Assembly: GCA_024226315.1 (NCBI GenBank)
Contig: JAAELT010000251.1
Coordinates: 1-64,000 of the forward strand
DNA length: 64,000 bases
Origin: a bacterium
Lineage (GTDB): Bacteria; Acidobacteriota; Thermoanaerobaculia; Multivoradales; J023
Direction of reading: 5' to 3'
Below the pieces are notes generated by a model. It saw only the letters and a list, made by a program, of their open reading frames with translations, was not told the DNA's origin and searched no databases. Shown one piece after another: positions 28,526-35,954 of the stretch (its first letter is position 1; each line of letters begins with the position of its first letter). Position numbers and translations under genes: made by a program.

Positions 28526-29371
28526 TCAGGCGTCAGAGGATTCGGAGACCGGCGTCTCGGCCGGAGCCTCCTGGGTCTCCTCCTCGACCTGTGCTTCGCC
28601 GGAGCCCTGCTCCGGCTTCTCGTCGACGGCCCGGCGACCTGGGCGCCTGGTGGAAGGCCGCACCCGCTCGGCGAGCTCGAACATGCCGGCGAGGTTGAAG
28701 TAGGTCTCGAGCGCCCGGCCGACCCACAGGTACCGGCGGTCGAACTCGGCGATAGCGTCGTTCTTGGCCTTGCGGGTGGTCTGGCCGTTCTTGCGCTCCC
28801 GGTCGATCGCGACGAGCGCCGTATCGAGCTCGTCGGCGCCGCTCCCCAGCTGGGTAGCGATCGTCGAAAGGTCGATCTGGACGCCGTCGAGATCCGGTGC
28901 AGATACCTCCACTTTGGGCTCGTGGAGGAACTCCACCGTTTCCCGGACCTGGTTCACGAGACCCGTCGGATCCCGTGGCGTCTCGCCCGACACCGCCAAC
29001 AGCTCGAAACCCTGGCTCTTGCCATAGAGGGTCTCGATCGTGTGGCGGGCCTTGAAGTAGCGGTCGAAGAGCACCTCCTGGAGCCCGTCGCGCTGCTTCC
29101 GCAGGTCGACGATCAAAGCCAACTGACCCAGGTGGGTGGTGTTGGCCGAGAGCATCGTCTGCCGCGCCTTCCTCAGCTCGCTGCCGAGGTCGGCGAAGAC
29201 GGTCCGATAGTTAGTGACGGCCTGGCCGTCGACCACCGGATCGGGGGCGAAATGGTCGTTGAGAATTTCGGTCGCCTCGCCGGTGTGGGTGTCGAGCGCC
29301 GCGTTGACGACGCGAAACGTCCTTTCCCGGGAGGCAATCGAAGTCGATTTGGTCTTGATTGGGTTGTACAT
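28526..29371 (-). CDS. Unrecognised helical protein, paralog A of a repeat-array-linked family
   Basis: A 281-aa soluble protein of unknown function, start ATG 29371 after AAGGAAA. It is predicted almost all helical. A central motif ANTTHLGQLALIVDLRKQRD (about 76-95) is followed by RHTIETLYGKSQGFELLAVS and an AKNDAIAEFDRRYLWVGRAL segment. The end is a basic RVRPSTRRPGRR (about 239-250) then an acidic Glu/Ser tail of about 30 residues. Its paralog at 62616 shares this layout and many identical blocks (SIASR, HLGQL, ETLYG, QVRET, GADELD, AKNDAI, RVRPSTRRPGRR). It has its own promoter, long leader and upstream tandem array. A basic patch plus acidic tail hints at nucleic-acid or protein binding, not an enzyme. 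Confidence 0.75.
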   Translation of the reverse strand: MYNPIKTKSTSIASRERTFRVVNAALDTHTGEATEILNDHFAPDPVVDGQAVTNYRTVFADLGSELRKARQTMLSANTTHLGQLALIVDLRKQRDGLQEVLFDRYFKARHTIETLYGKSQGFELLAVSGETPRDPTGLVNQVRETVEFLHEPKVEVSAPDLDGVQIDLSTIATQLGSGADELDTALVAIDRERKNGQTTRKAKNDAIAEFDRRYLWVGRALETYFNLAGMFELAERVRPSTRRPGRRAVDEKPEQGSGEAQVEEETQEAPAETPVSESSDA

Positions 29372-29504
29372 GGCAGGGTTTCCTTGTCTTGCGTTGCTGT
29401 CCCGGAACCGCCCACACGGCGGTGCCCGGGTCTGTCGATCGTTCCCCGTTTTCCTTCGGTGCCCCTTGGATCTCCGGCCGGGGAATCCGGTGACTGGGGT
29501 GTCT

Positions 29505-29549
29505 TCAGTTCTTCATGGCGGCCCTCCTTTCTTGCTCGTGTCCATCCAT
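29505..29549 (-). CDS. Possible short leader peptide (14 aa, or 3-codon mini-ORF)
   Basis: On the minus strand ATG 29549 opens MDGHEQERRAAMKN then TGA. The final three codons (M-K-N, 29516-29505) have their own AAGGAGG about 6 nt upstream (29523-29529). The predicted transcript start is near 29552. The following 130 nt up to the paralog A start contain a hairpin around CACCGCC/GGGCGGT. It could be a translated leader controlling paralog A. Evidence is positional only. Confidence 0.3.
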   Translation of the reverse strand: MDGHEQERRAAMKN

Positions 29550-29558
29550 CGTACGCAA

Positions 29559-29587
29559 ATTGTACGGAGCTAGTTTAGCTATGTCAA
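29559..29587 (-). promoter_or_regulatory. Near-consensus sigma-70 promoter for paralog A
   Basis: On the minus strand TTGACA (29587-29582), a 17-nt spacer, then TACAAT (29564-29559). This is the best housekeeping promoter I found in the window and sits in an unusually AT-rich patch. It drives the gene at 28526-29371 with a leader of about 180 nt. Confidence 0.75.
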
Positions 29588-29838
29588 GCGAAAGCTGAAA
29601 ATAATTTGCCACCGGTGAGACTTGCACCAAGCGCCCAGCGACCATTGTCTTTCCAGGCATGACTTGGAATCGTCTGTCAAACGAAGTCCTAAAAGGACAC
29701 TTGCAGCCTCGGACTGGACACCATCCCGCCCACGGGCTGGCAGACCGGAGAGCAGCTGCACGGGTCACTGATGGTATGACCGAGAATGGACGGGTCGTCG
29801 GCATACGGGCAATCCAGATGGCCAAGGCAGGGCTACCA
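29588..29838. other. Non-coding spacer between promoter and repeat array
   Basis: No convincing gene. It contains one small hairpin (GTCC-TAAAA-GGAC near 29689-29701). The array to its right may fade into it, since scattered AGGCGAAC-like cores are seen near its end. Open frames here have no ribosome site and unusual composition. Confidence 0.4.
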
Positions 29839-30370
29839 GGCGAACCATTGGCGCCGTTCTGTCTCCCGGAGATGCCCGCATAGCCACCGGCCGGGGTTCG
29901 ATGTCCGAGAATCCGCCTACACAGCAATCGACCGCCGATCGACGTCGAACGTCTTACCCAGACCCCACCCGGCTGCCGCCGGGTTTCCGAGATCTACCAG
30001 CAAGGCAAACCGCCGGCGTACAAGGTCGAAAGACCTGCTCACACAGCAAACGACTGGCGTTCCGTCTTCGGCGAGTCACCCACAGAGCGATCGGTCTCCG
30101 TACGGTCTCTGAGAATTCTTCCGGAGAGCAAACGGCGGCCGCCCGGCGCCTGGCAACGAGCCCGACCAGCAAACGGACGCCTCTCAGGTTTCCATGCCAT
30201 AGAGAATCGCCAAGCGGTGACTGTTCCGGGCCCCTGCAGATCCTCGGAGTCCGATCGGCAGCCGTTTCGACCCCCGGCGAATCCTCGGAGACCGCATGGC
30301 GACCGTTGCCAGTTCCTGCGATTCTCCAGAGGCCAAACGACGACCGTCGCGACTCCAGACAGTGGAAGAC
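29839..30370. repeat. Degenerate 41-bp tandem repeat array, about 13 units
   Basis: Units begin with an AGCAAACG-like core at 29882, 29923, 29964 (weak), 30004, 30045, 30086, 30127, 30168, 30209, 30250, 30291 and 30332. Spacing is exactly 41 except one 40-nt unit; a further 43-nt unit starts at 29839. A hand consensus on the plus strand runs AGCAAACGGCCGCCG, then TTCCGGTTTCCG, then AGAATCCTCC, then a final GAG. Each unit departs from it at many positions. Because 41 is not a multiple of 3 the array is not coding. It abuts the stop of the PlsC gene at 30371 and lies upstream of paralog A. Confidence 0.8.
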
Positions 30371-31045
30371 TCAGTCCTGGGCCGGGCGCCGACGCTCGCG
30401 CACTCTCCTCCACGCCTCCAGCCGGCGCTGCATGATGCGTTCGAGCTGGACGTTGACCTCTTTGACGCGCCGCCTCAGATCCGCTTTCTCCGCCACCTCG
30501 CAGCGGATCGGGGGGTAGAACTTGACGATGACGGGCACGCAGAGGCGTGGCAGCATGCGGCCTCGCGGCCAGGCCTCGTGGGCGCCGACGACGGTCACCG
30601 GTACGATGTCGACGCCGCAGGTCAGAGCGGCGCGGGCGGCGCCCTGTCGCAGCTTCATCAGGCTGCCGTCCCGGCTGCGATGGCCCTCGGGAAAAATGAT
30701 CAGCCGGGCTCCCTCTCGGACCACCTGCAGGCAGCTCTCGTAGCCCCGCCGATCCCGCGGCCCGCGGAGCGGCAGTCCGCCGAAGGTCCCCAGCCACCAA
30801 CCGATGAACGGCTTGTGGAAGAACGACCCTTCAACCGCACAGTAGATCGGCGACGGCACCCGGAAACCAATCACCAGGCCGTCGAACACGGTCTGGTGAT
30901 TCGGAGCCAGGATGGCGGCACCCGATCCGGGAATGTACTTCTTGCCTCGGATGCGCACGCCGAACAGGATCTTGAAGAGGAGATATACGAACCTCCTCTG
31001 GGTTTCGAAGAAGGCGACCCACAAGGGGCTGCGGTGCATGTTCAT
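30371..31045 (-). CDS. PlsC-type acylglycerophosphate acyltransferase (second in operon)
   Basis: A 224-aa membrane-associated acyltransferase that would add an acyl chain to lysophosphatidate or a similar acceptor. It has an N-terminal hydrophobic stretch, the catalytic NHQTVFD (about 49-55), VEGSFFHKPF, the substrate motif IIFPEGHRS (about 116-124) and VPVTVVG. Length fits bacterial PlsC enzymes. It is the last gene of the 34121-30371 operon, 16 nt after the epimerase gene. The true substrate may be the operon product, not bulk phospholipid. Confidence 0.88.
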   Translation of the reverse strand: MNMHRSPLWVAFFETQRRFVYLLFKILFGVRIRGKKYIPGSGAAILAPNHQTVFDGLVIGFRVPSPIYCAVEGSFFHKPFIGWWLGTFGGLPLRGPRDRRGYESCLQVVREGARLIIFPEGHRSRDGSLMKLRQGAARAALTCGVDIVPVTVVGAHEAWPRGRMLPRLCVPVIVKFYPPIRCEVAEKADLRRRVKEVNVQLERIMQRRLEAWRRVRERRRPAQD

Positions 31046-31061
31046 GACGCGCGCGCCGGAA

Positions 31062-32048
31062 TCACCGAAACCGTGAGTAGAAGTCGAGAGACCGCTCGAA
31101 TCCCTGTTCGAACGGAATGCACTCGAGATCCGGCAGCAGCCGCTCTAGCCTGGCGCTCGAGAAGTCGTTGTCTTGCGCCACCAGCTTGAGCCGGATCGAG
31201 GTTACCGACGACGCTGCCACCTCCGGGTCGATACCGAGCAGCAGCTCACGCAATCGGACCGGCGCGTAGAGCAGGCGATACGGAATACTGAAGCGTGGCG
31301 GCCGGTAGTCGAACTGCCGGCAGATGGTGGTGATCACCCGGCGGTAGCTGATCGGCTGGCCGTCGGTCACGTGGTAGACGGGGGCCTCGGCGTCGACGAC
31401 CGCCGCCGCGGATCCACTCAGCCGCCGGATCACCTCGGCCAGGTCGGGCGCCCAGATCAGGGACATCCGCGCCCGGCCGCCGCTCAGCCAGAAGGGATAG
31501 CTCTTCGCCGCCTTGATCAGCCGCGGGAGAACCGCCCCGTCGCCGGCACCGTAGACGAAGCGGTGGCGCAGAACGACGCTCTCGAAGTCGCCCGCGCGGG
31601 CGTGATCGAGCACGATCTTCTCCGCCGCGGCCTTGGAGCGGGAGAAGGGCGTGTCGGGCGCCACCGGGGTCGACTCGTCGGCCTCCCGGTGCGCGCCATG
31701 ACCGTAGACTCCCACCGAGCTCAGGTAGATCACCCGCCGGACGCCCGCCGCGGCGGCCGCCCGGCACACCGCCCGCGTGCCTTCGACGTTGACCCGCTCG
31801 AAGCCCGAACCGTCGCGATCGACCGCCTTCGACGCCAGGTGCACGAGAGTGTCGGCGCCGTCCGCGGCACTCTTCAGGGCGCCGTCGTCGAGCAGATCGG
31901 CGCGGATCGGCTCGACGTCCGGGAACGTCTCGCCGAAGTCCTCGCCGAAGAAGGCATCCAGGACCCTGACCTCGCCCCCCGAGGCCTCGGCCAGGCGACG
32001 CACCACGTGCCGGCCGATGAAGCCGTTGCCGCCGCTGATCAGGATCAT
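31062..32048 (-). CDS. NAD-dependent epimerase/dehydratase (extended SDR)
   Basis: A 328-aa Rossmann enzyme starting at ATG 32048; upstream codons belong to the overlapping PlsC gene. It has the GGNGFIGRHV nucleotide loop at residues 6-15, VHLASKAV, an LSSVGVYG strand with the catalytic Ser, and RSKAAAEK. In the last, the expected Tyr of YxxxK is replaced: the sequence reads PFSRSKAAAEK, with Phe/Ser before the conserved Lys region. Substrates of the family are nucleotide sugars, steroids or beta-keto lipids. In this operon a 3-ketoacyl or butenolide-like substrate is conceivable (inference). ATGA overlap with the upstream gene. Confidence 0.85.
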   Translation of the reverse strand: MILISGGNGFIGRHVVRRLAEASGGEVRVLDAFFGEDFGETFPDVEPIRADLLDDGALKSAADGADTLVHLASKAVDRDGSGFERVNVEGTRAVCRAAAAAGVRRVIYLSSVGVYGHGAHREADESTPVAPDTPFSRSKAAAEKIVLDHARAGDFESVVLRHRFVYGAGDGAVLPRLIKAAKSYPFWLSGGRARMSLIWAPDLAEVIRRLSGSAAAVVDAEAPVYHVTDGQPISYRRVITTICRQFDYRPPRFSIPYRLLYAPVRLRELLLGIDPEVAASSVTSIRLKLVAQDNDFSSARLERLLPDLECIPFEQGFERSLDFYSRFR

Positions 32049-32650
32049 GGTGTGTCCGCGGCCGCCGTCATGGCCGCGGGCGCCAGGGCGAGAATCGACC
32101 GTCGCAGGCTCCGGGTGAGAGTCTCGGCGTCCCCTTCGGGATCGAGCTCCTCGCCGACGACGAGACGCGGTGGCCCGGTGTGACCTCGGGTCGTGCCGTG
32201 GAGATAGCACGGCAGGATCGGCACTCGGTTGGCCAGCGCCACCTCCGCCGCCCAGGTCTGGAGCTCGCCCAGACCATCCGGAAAGCGCCCCATCTCGGGA
32301 TAGATCAGAAGCGTCTCACCGGCATCCAGCAACGCGCCGGTATCCCGCAGGAACTGCTCGTGGCTCTCCACCTTCAGGATGTTGGCCACTGCCATCGCCT
32401 GGCGCAACGCGGCGCTGCGAAACAGCCGCGGCTTGGCGCCGCAGATCGTGAACCTGGTGGGCGCCGCCAGGATCAGGTACACCGAGTCGATGAAGGCGGC
32501 GTGGTTGCACGCCAGGATCAGCGGCCGGCAACGACGCGGCAGCTTCTCGGCGCCGTCGACCCGGTAGCCCTTGAAAGCATGAAACGGCCCCTTGAGCACC
32601 CATCTCAGAAGCCACCTGAGGCCGAGGTAGACCGGCCTGTTGACGCTCAT
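32045..32650 (-). CDS. PlsC-like acyltransferase (first in operon)
   Basis: A 201-aa 1-acyl-glycerol-3-phosphate acyltransferase-like protein. Motifs are NHAAFID (about 50-56) for catalysis and YPEMGRFPDG (about 117-126) in place of the usual PEGTRS. The second motif is therefore divergent and the acceptor may differ from glycerol phosphate. It overlaps the amidohydrolase gene upstream and the epimerase gene downstream by 4 nt each. Two different PlsC proteins in one operon suggest two acyl-transfer steps on one product, or two acceptors. Confidence 0.82.
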   Translation of the reverse strand: MSVNRPVYLGLRWLLRWVLKGPFHAFKGYRVDGAEKLPRRCRPLILACNHAAFIDSVYLILAAPTRFTICGAKPRLFRSAALRQAMAVANILKVESHEQFLRDTGALLDAGETLLIYPEMGRFPDGLGELQTWAAEVALANRVPILPCYLHGTTRGHTGPPRLVVGEELDPEGDAETLTRSLRRSILALAPAAMTAAADTP

Positions 32651-33573
32651 CGAAGGAAGCGTTCGCCGAATCGCCGCGCGTTGTCACGGAAGAGGGCGGG
32701 CGCCAGCTCCAGGGCCCCGGCCTGCCGCAGCGCGGCCAGGTGCAGCCGCAGATTGAAGGGGTAGGCGAACGGCGCCGAATCGTTGCCCCAGAACACCTTG
32801 GCCCAATCCAGCGTCGCGCCGGAGTGGAGCAAGCGCCGCAAGGCGAACAGGCCGAAACCGCTGACGTCGCCCCAGACGTTGTCGTGCTGCGTCACCATCT
32901 GCGCCCCCGCCTCGTGCCAGATGGCGCCTCCCAGGTGGCAGAGGATCATGTTCAGGCGTGGGAACTTGCGGGCGGTGAGGTCGAAGTACAGCGGGTTGGC
33001 GTAGCGCGAGCTCATGAAGAGACCGGCCTTCGCCTCCTCGGCCTTGTGGCGGGCGGTGATGAAGCCGGTGTGGATCATCGCCACCAGCTCCAGACGCTCC
33101 ATGGTGGCCCAGAAGTCGTCGAATGCCGGATCGTCTCCGCGGTATCCGGCCACCGGCAGCAGCTTGACGACTCGCGCGCCGGCGCGGGAGAAGGACTCCA
33201 GGGCCTGGGTCGCGCCGTCGATCCGGGGATCGACGAACTGCGAAGCCCAGAAACGGTCCCCGTGCTCGCTCGCCAGCGCCAGCAGCTTGTCGTTGCCCCA
33301 CAGCGAAACCGCCTGCGGCGGCGCCGACTGGAGCAGCACCCGCGAGATGCCGAACAGCTGCATGGCGCCGAGCTGCATCTCCAGCACACCGTCGATCGCC
33401 GGCAGGATCTGGTGCATGTCGATGACTTCCGGCGGCTTGTCGTCCACCGGTACCTGTGCCAGGAACGACGGATCGGTGAGCCGTGACCGGTCACGCGGGA
33501 AACCACAGACCCCACACGTCTCGTCGCCGGCACTCATGGGTGCCCGGCAGTAGGTGTACTCGCAGACCGGCAT
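32647..33573 (-). CDS. Amidohydrolase-2 family protein with N-terminal Cys cluster
   Basis: A 308-aa protein starting at ATG 33573 (MPVCEYTYCRAPM). The first 30 residues have C-x4-C and C-x2-C pairs that look like a small zinc ribbon. The rest is a TIM-barrel amidohydrolase of the PF04909 type: IDMHQ near 55, MIHTGF, LCHLGG and a late WGNDSAP motif supply the metal-binding His/Asp set. The first motif is DMHQ, where most members have DxHxH. Members act as decarboxylases or hydrolases on aromatic or lactone rings. It is 14 nt after the AfsA-like gene and overlaps the next gene. Confidence 0.8.
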   Translation of the reverse strand: MPVCEYTYCRAPMSAGDETCGVCGFPRDRSRLTDPSFLAQVPVDDKPPEVIDMHQILPAIDGVLEMQLGAMQLFGISRVLLQSAPPQAVSLWGNDKLLALASEHGDRFWASQFVDPRIDGATQALESFSRAGARVVKLLPVAGYRGDDPAFDDFWATMERLELVAMIHTGFITARHKAEEAKAGLFMSSRYANPLYFDLTARKFPRLNMILCHLGGAIWHEAGAQMVTQHDNVWGDVSGFGLFALRRLLHSGATLDWAKVFWGNDSAPFAYPFNLRLHLAALRQAGALELAPALFRDNARRFGERFLR

Positions 33574-33587
33574 CGGTCGGCCGGATC

Positions 33588-34121
33588 TCAGCCGCGGTCC
33601 TTCATGGCGGCGCGGCGCATGCGCTCCATGACCTTCCGCGAGTAGATGTGCCAGCGGCCCGACATGTAGCCGATCGACTCGTCGTTTTGCACGAAGTTGC
33701 CCTCGTACAGCATGTGGGTGAGCATGCCGCGCTTGAATTGCTTCTCGCTCACCGTGCTGTTGACGAAGACCGGCTTGCCGAGCTCGGCGAAGGTCGTGAA
33801 ATCGACCTTCATGCCGTTCAGGATGAAGACCGTGTCGTAGGGCACGCCGTAGATCTGATGCGCCACGGTGGTACCAAACTGCCGGCCGGCCTCGACCAGC
33901 ATCAGGCCGGGGTAGTGATCGAGGGGGTGTTCGAAAAAGAACGGGTGCTCCGAATTCAGAGCGAGCTGACCGATGATGTTGTCGTCGTCGATCGCCTCGG
34001 CTCGCGAGACGAACACGTTCCCCTGCTGGTGCTTGTGCACCACCCTCTTGTCGACCACGGGCAGCTCGCCTTCGGTGGCCCATTCGCGGAGCCGGCCGGC
34101 CACGTCCTCTAGCGGAAGCAT
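33588..34121 (-). CDS. AfsA-like hotdog protein
   Basis: A 177-aa single-domain protein related to AfsA (A-factor biosynthesis hotdog domain). AfsA condenses a beta-ketoacyl-ACP with dihydroxyacetone phosphate in gamma-butyrolactone synthesis. Seen here: the VHKHQQGNVFVS segment matching the conserved AfsA HK motif, HPFFFEHPLDHYPGLMLVEA and a C-terminal helical tail. Streptomyces AfsA carries two such repeats in about 300 aa, so this half-length form may act as a dimer or have another role in acyl-chain handling. First gene of the operon, with a GAGGAGAAAGGG ribosome site and a promoter 90-120 nt upstream. Confidence 0.75.
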   Translation of the reverse strand: MLPLEDVAGRLREWATEGELPVVDKRVVHKHQQGNVFVSRAEAIDDDNIIGQLALNSEHPFFFEHPLDHYPGLMLVEAGRQFGTTVAHQIYGVPYDTVFILNGMKVDFTTFAELGKPVFVNSTVSEKQFKRGMLTHMLYEGNFVQNDESIGYMSGRWHIYSRKVMERMRRAAMKDRG

Positions 34122-34209
34122 CGAGTCCCTTTCTCCTCAAGCTGGTTCCAGAGACAAGCGCTACGAGACGGTGCGCGAGCCTCGACGGTCGAGTGACCCA
34201 GGAAGGATT

Positions 34210-34239
34210 ACTCTAATCGCCGTTGCCGCGAGGGGTCAA
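34210..34239 (-). promoter_or_regulatory. Sigma-70-like promoter of the AfsA-like operon
   Basis: Minus strand TTGACC (34239-34234), 18-nt spacer, TAGAGT (34215-34210), about 90 nt upstream of the AfsA-like start. It overlaps nothing else and sits just past the stop of the 55-aa sORF. Confidence 0.5.
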
Positions 34240-34259
34240 CCGGAGCCGGCCACGGCCTC

Positions 34260-34427
34260 CTAGCGCGGCAACCTGGGCTCGGGTCGGACGGTCTCGGGCT
34301 CCGTGTGGGGAAAGAGGGGGAGTGCAGGGTTGAGGAAGAAGGCACTGTTGGGAACCAGCTTGCCGGCCAGCTTCGCTGCCGGACGCGGTTCAGTCTCGTC
34401 GCTTCGTATCAGCTGGAACCAGGTCAT
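34260..34427 (-). CDS. Small ORF, 55 aa, unknown
   Basis: Starts ATG 34427 after a strong GGAGGAGG (34435-34442) and ends at TAG 34260. It encodes MTWFQLIRSDETEPRP, then a Lys/Ala stretch and a Pro/Phe-rich tail ending EPRLPR. No Cys, no membrane helix, no known domain. The ribosome site and spacing are better than for most genes here. It could be a small regulator or a peptide precursor; no maturase gene is adjacent. The AfsA-like operon promoter follows directly. Confidence 0.45.
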   Translation of the reverse strand: MTWFQLIRSDETEPRPAAKLAGKLVPNSAFFLNPALPLFPHTEPETVRPEPRLPR

Positions 34428-34663
34428 GGGACCGCCTCCTCCCTGGCTGGGGCGTGATCAGTGTGTCTTTCTGAGGTGACACTCGATCGGCACGGAGCAA
34501 CCAGAAAGGGCTCCGAGTCGACCTCTGTCCAAGTATCTACAGACAGAATGCACACGCCATGCCAACAGCCGGCCCAGCAGCGCCTTCGGTCCTCGGGGCT
34601 TTCGCGGTGTACGGGACGCGAAACCGCTGCCCACAAAGTGGCCGTGGATGCCAACTAAGTTGG

Positions 34664-35800
34664 CTACCGTCGCCGGATGAGTCGGCCGCAGAATTCCAGC
34701 TCTTCTTCCGACAGCCGATGGTCGCGGGCGTGGAGCGCGATCGACCGGTTGGCGTAGGAGCTGACGTTGTAGCTGCCGCGCCCCTCGAGATGGAAGTAGC
34801 ACCGCGCGGTACCGCAGTAGTCCCGGGAATCCGTGGTGCCCGATTTCAGTCGCTGCTGGAAGATCTCGAGCGCGTCCCTCCAGCGCTTCGCCTCCATCAA
34901 CCGAAACGGATCCGGCGTCGACGCGACGCGCGAGGCCGGCAGCTTGCTGGCGTCGATCCGGTGCTGCGCCATCTGCTCCGTGGAGCTGATGCCGGCGCGG
35001 GCGAGGTGGTACATCGCCTGGTCTCCGGCCTCGAGGTCGATCTGCGCCCGGGCCAGCTCGACGCGGCGATCCGTGTCCTCGGGGCGCTCGAGCACCTCGC
35101 GGTGCAGCTTGGAGAGGCGCTCGACCTCCGTCGCGGGATCTTCGATCTTCCTGCCCTTCTGGCGCGACTTGACGATGTCGAAACGGGCGGCCCTCCGGGC
35201 GACCGCCGAGCGCTCGGCCGCGGCGACCTCGCCCTCGGTGAACCGGCCGCCGGCGACGGCGAGCCGCTGGCCGCCGGCGAGCCAGCGCTCCTCGACCTTC
35301 TTGCGCTCGCGCCAGAGGACCTTGCCATCCCACACCGAGCACCTTTGGTCGACCCCCTTTGACCCACGAATCAGCTCGACGGAGTACTGCGTGCCCTCGG
35401 TGCCGAGCACGACACCTCCGGCGTTGACCTCGGTCTCCTGATCGGTCAGCACGTCGAGGGTGCCGGAGAGGAAGTTGACGGCACAGTCGTTACCGGCCTC
35501 GGGCGCGTCGATCAGCACCCTGAAAGCACCCGAGAAGCGCAGCAGGGTGCCGCCGCCGCAGGTCAGCTCCAGGTCGATCTCGCCCGAGACGCTGGCCAGC
35601 AGGTCCCCGGGCTCGAGGACCATGCCGACGGTGATGCTCGGCTCGCCCTCGAAGCTGGCGAAACGGGTGCAAATCACGTCGCTGCTCTCGGCGACCGGCT
35701 CGAGCTCCCGAGCCAGCGCGCTGATGGTGGCCTGGGGCGACGCCGGCTGCGCGACCAACCACAGCAGGGGCAACCATACCGTCACGATTCTCGGTCTCAT
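34664..35800 (-). CDS. Exported FecR-domain protein with TPR-like C-terminus
   Basis: About 378 aa. It has a signal peptide (IVTVWLPLLWLVAQPAS). A FecR-like beta domain (about 40-160) includes GMVLEPGDLLASVSG, FLSGTLDVLTDQETEVNAGG and VLGTEGTQYSVEL. A charged middle part and TPR-like helices (about 215-370) follow. I start at the second ATG (35800), because AAGGAG ends right at the first ATG and is 6 nt from the second. FecR-like domains of this kind are often surface or periplasmic ligand-binding modules, not true FecR sigma regulators, and no sigma factor is adjacent. It faces the propeller kinase gene in the same direction. Confidence 0.78.
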   Translation of the reverse strand: MRPRIVTVWLPLLWLVAQPASPQATISALARELEPVAESSDVICTRFASFEGEPSITVGMVLEPGDLLASVSGEIDLELTCGGGTLLRFSGAFRVLIDAPEAGNDCAVNFLSGTLDVLTDQETEVNAGGVVLGTEGTQYSVELIRGSKGVDQRCSVWDGKVLWRERKKVEERWLAGGQRLAVAGGRFTEGEVAAAERSAVARRAARFDIVKSRQKGRKIEDPATEVERLSKLHREVLERPEDTDRRVELARAQIDLEAGDQAMYHLARAGISSTEQMAQHRIDASKLPASRVASTPDPFRLMEAKRWRDALEIFQQRLKSGTTDSRDYCGTARCYFHLEGRGSYNVSSYANRSIALHARDHRLSEEELEFCGRLIRRR

Positions 35801-35954
35801 CCACATCTCCTTGGTGCGCTGAGCACCGGCAAAGCGATCAAGCCGAGGGTCAACACGAGGTTCCGCGGCATCGGCCGAGCCTCCTTTCGCTCACAGCGCC
35901 CCAACCGATCTTGGAGGCAGGGGAAGCCGCAATCCAGGTATCGTCAACGCGATC

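Noticed and set aside
29839..30370. CRISPR array
   Set aside because: Repeats are contiguous and degenerate with no unique spacers, and there are no cas genes.
29901..30518. 205-aa plus-strand open frame over the 41-bp array
   Set aside because: The 41-nt period shifts the frame in each unit, so no consistent peptide repeat; no ribosome site; it runs into the antisense of plsC.
32647..34140. 497-aa reading of the amidohydrolase
   Set aside because: The first 189 codons are Arg/His-rich sequence in another frame of the AfsA-like gene; the protein begins at ATG 33573.
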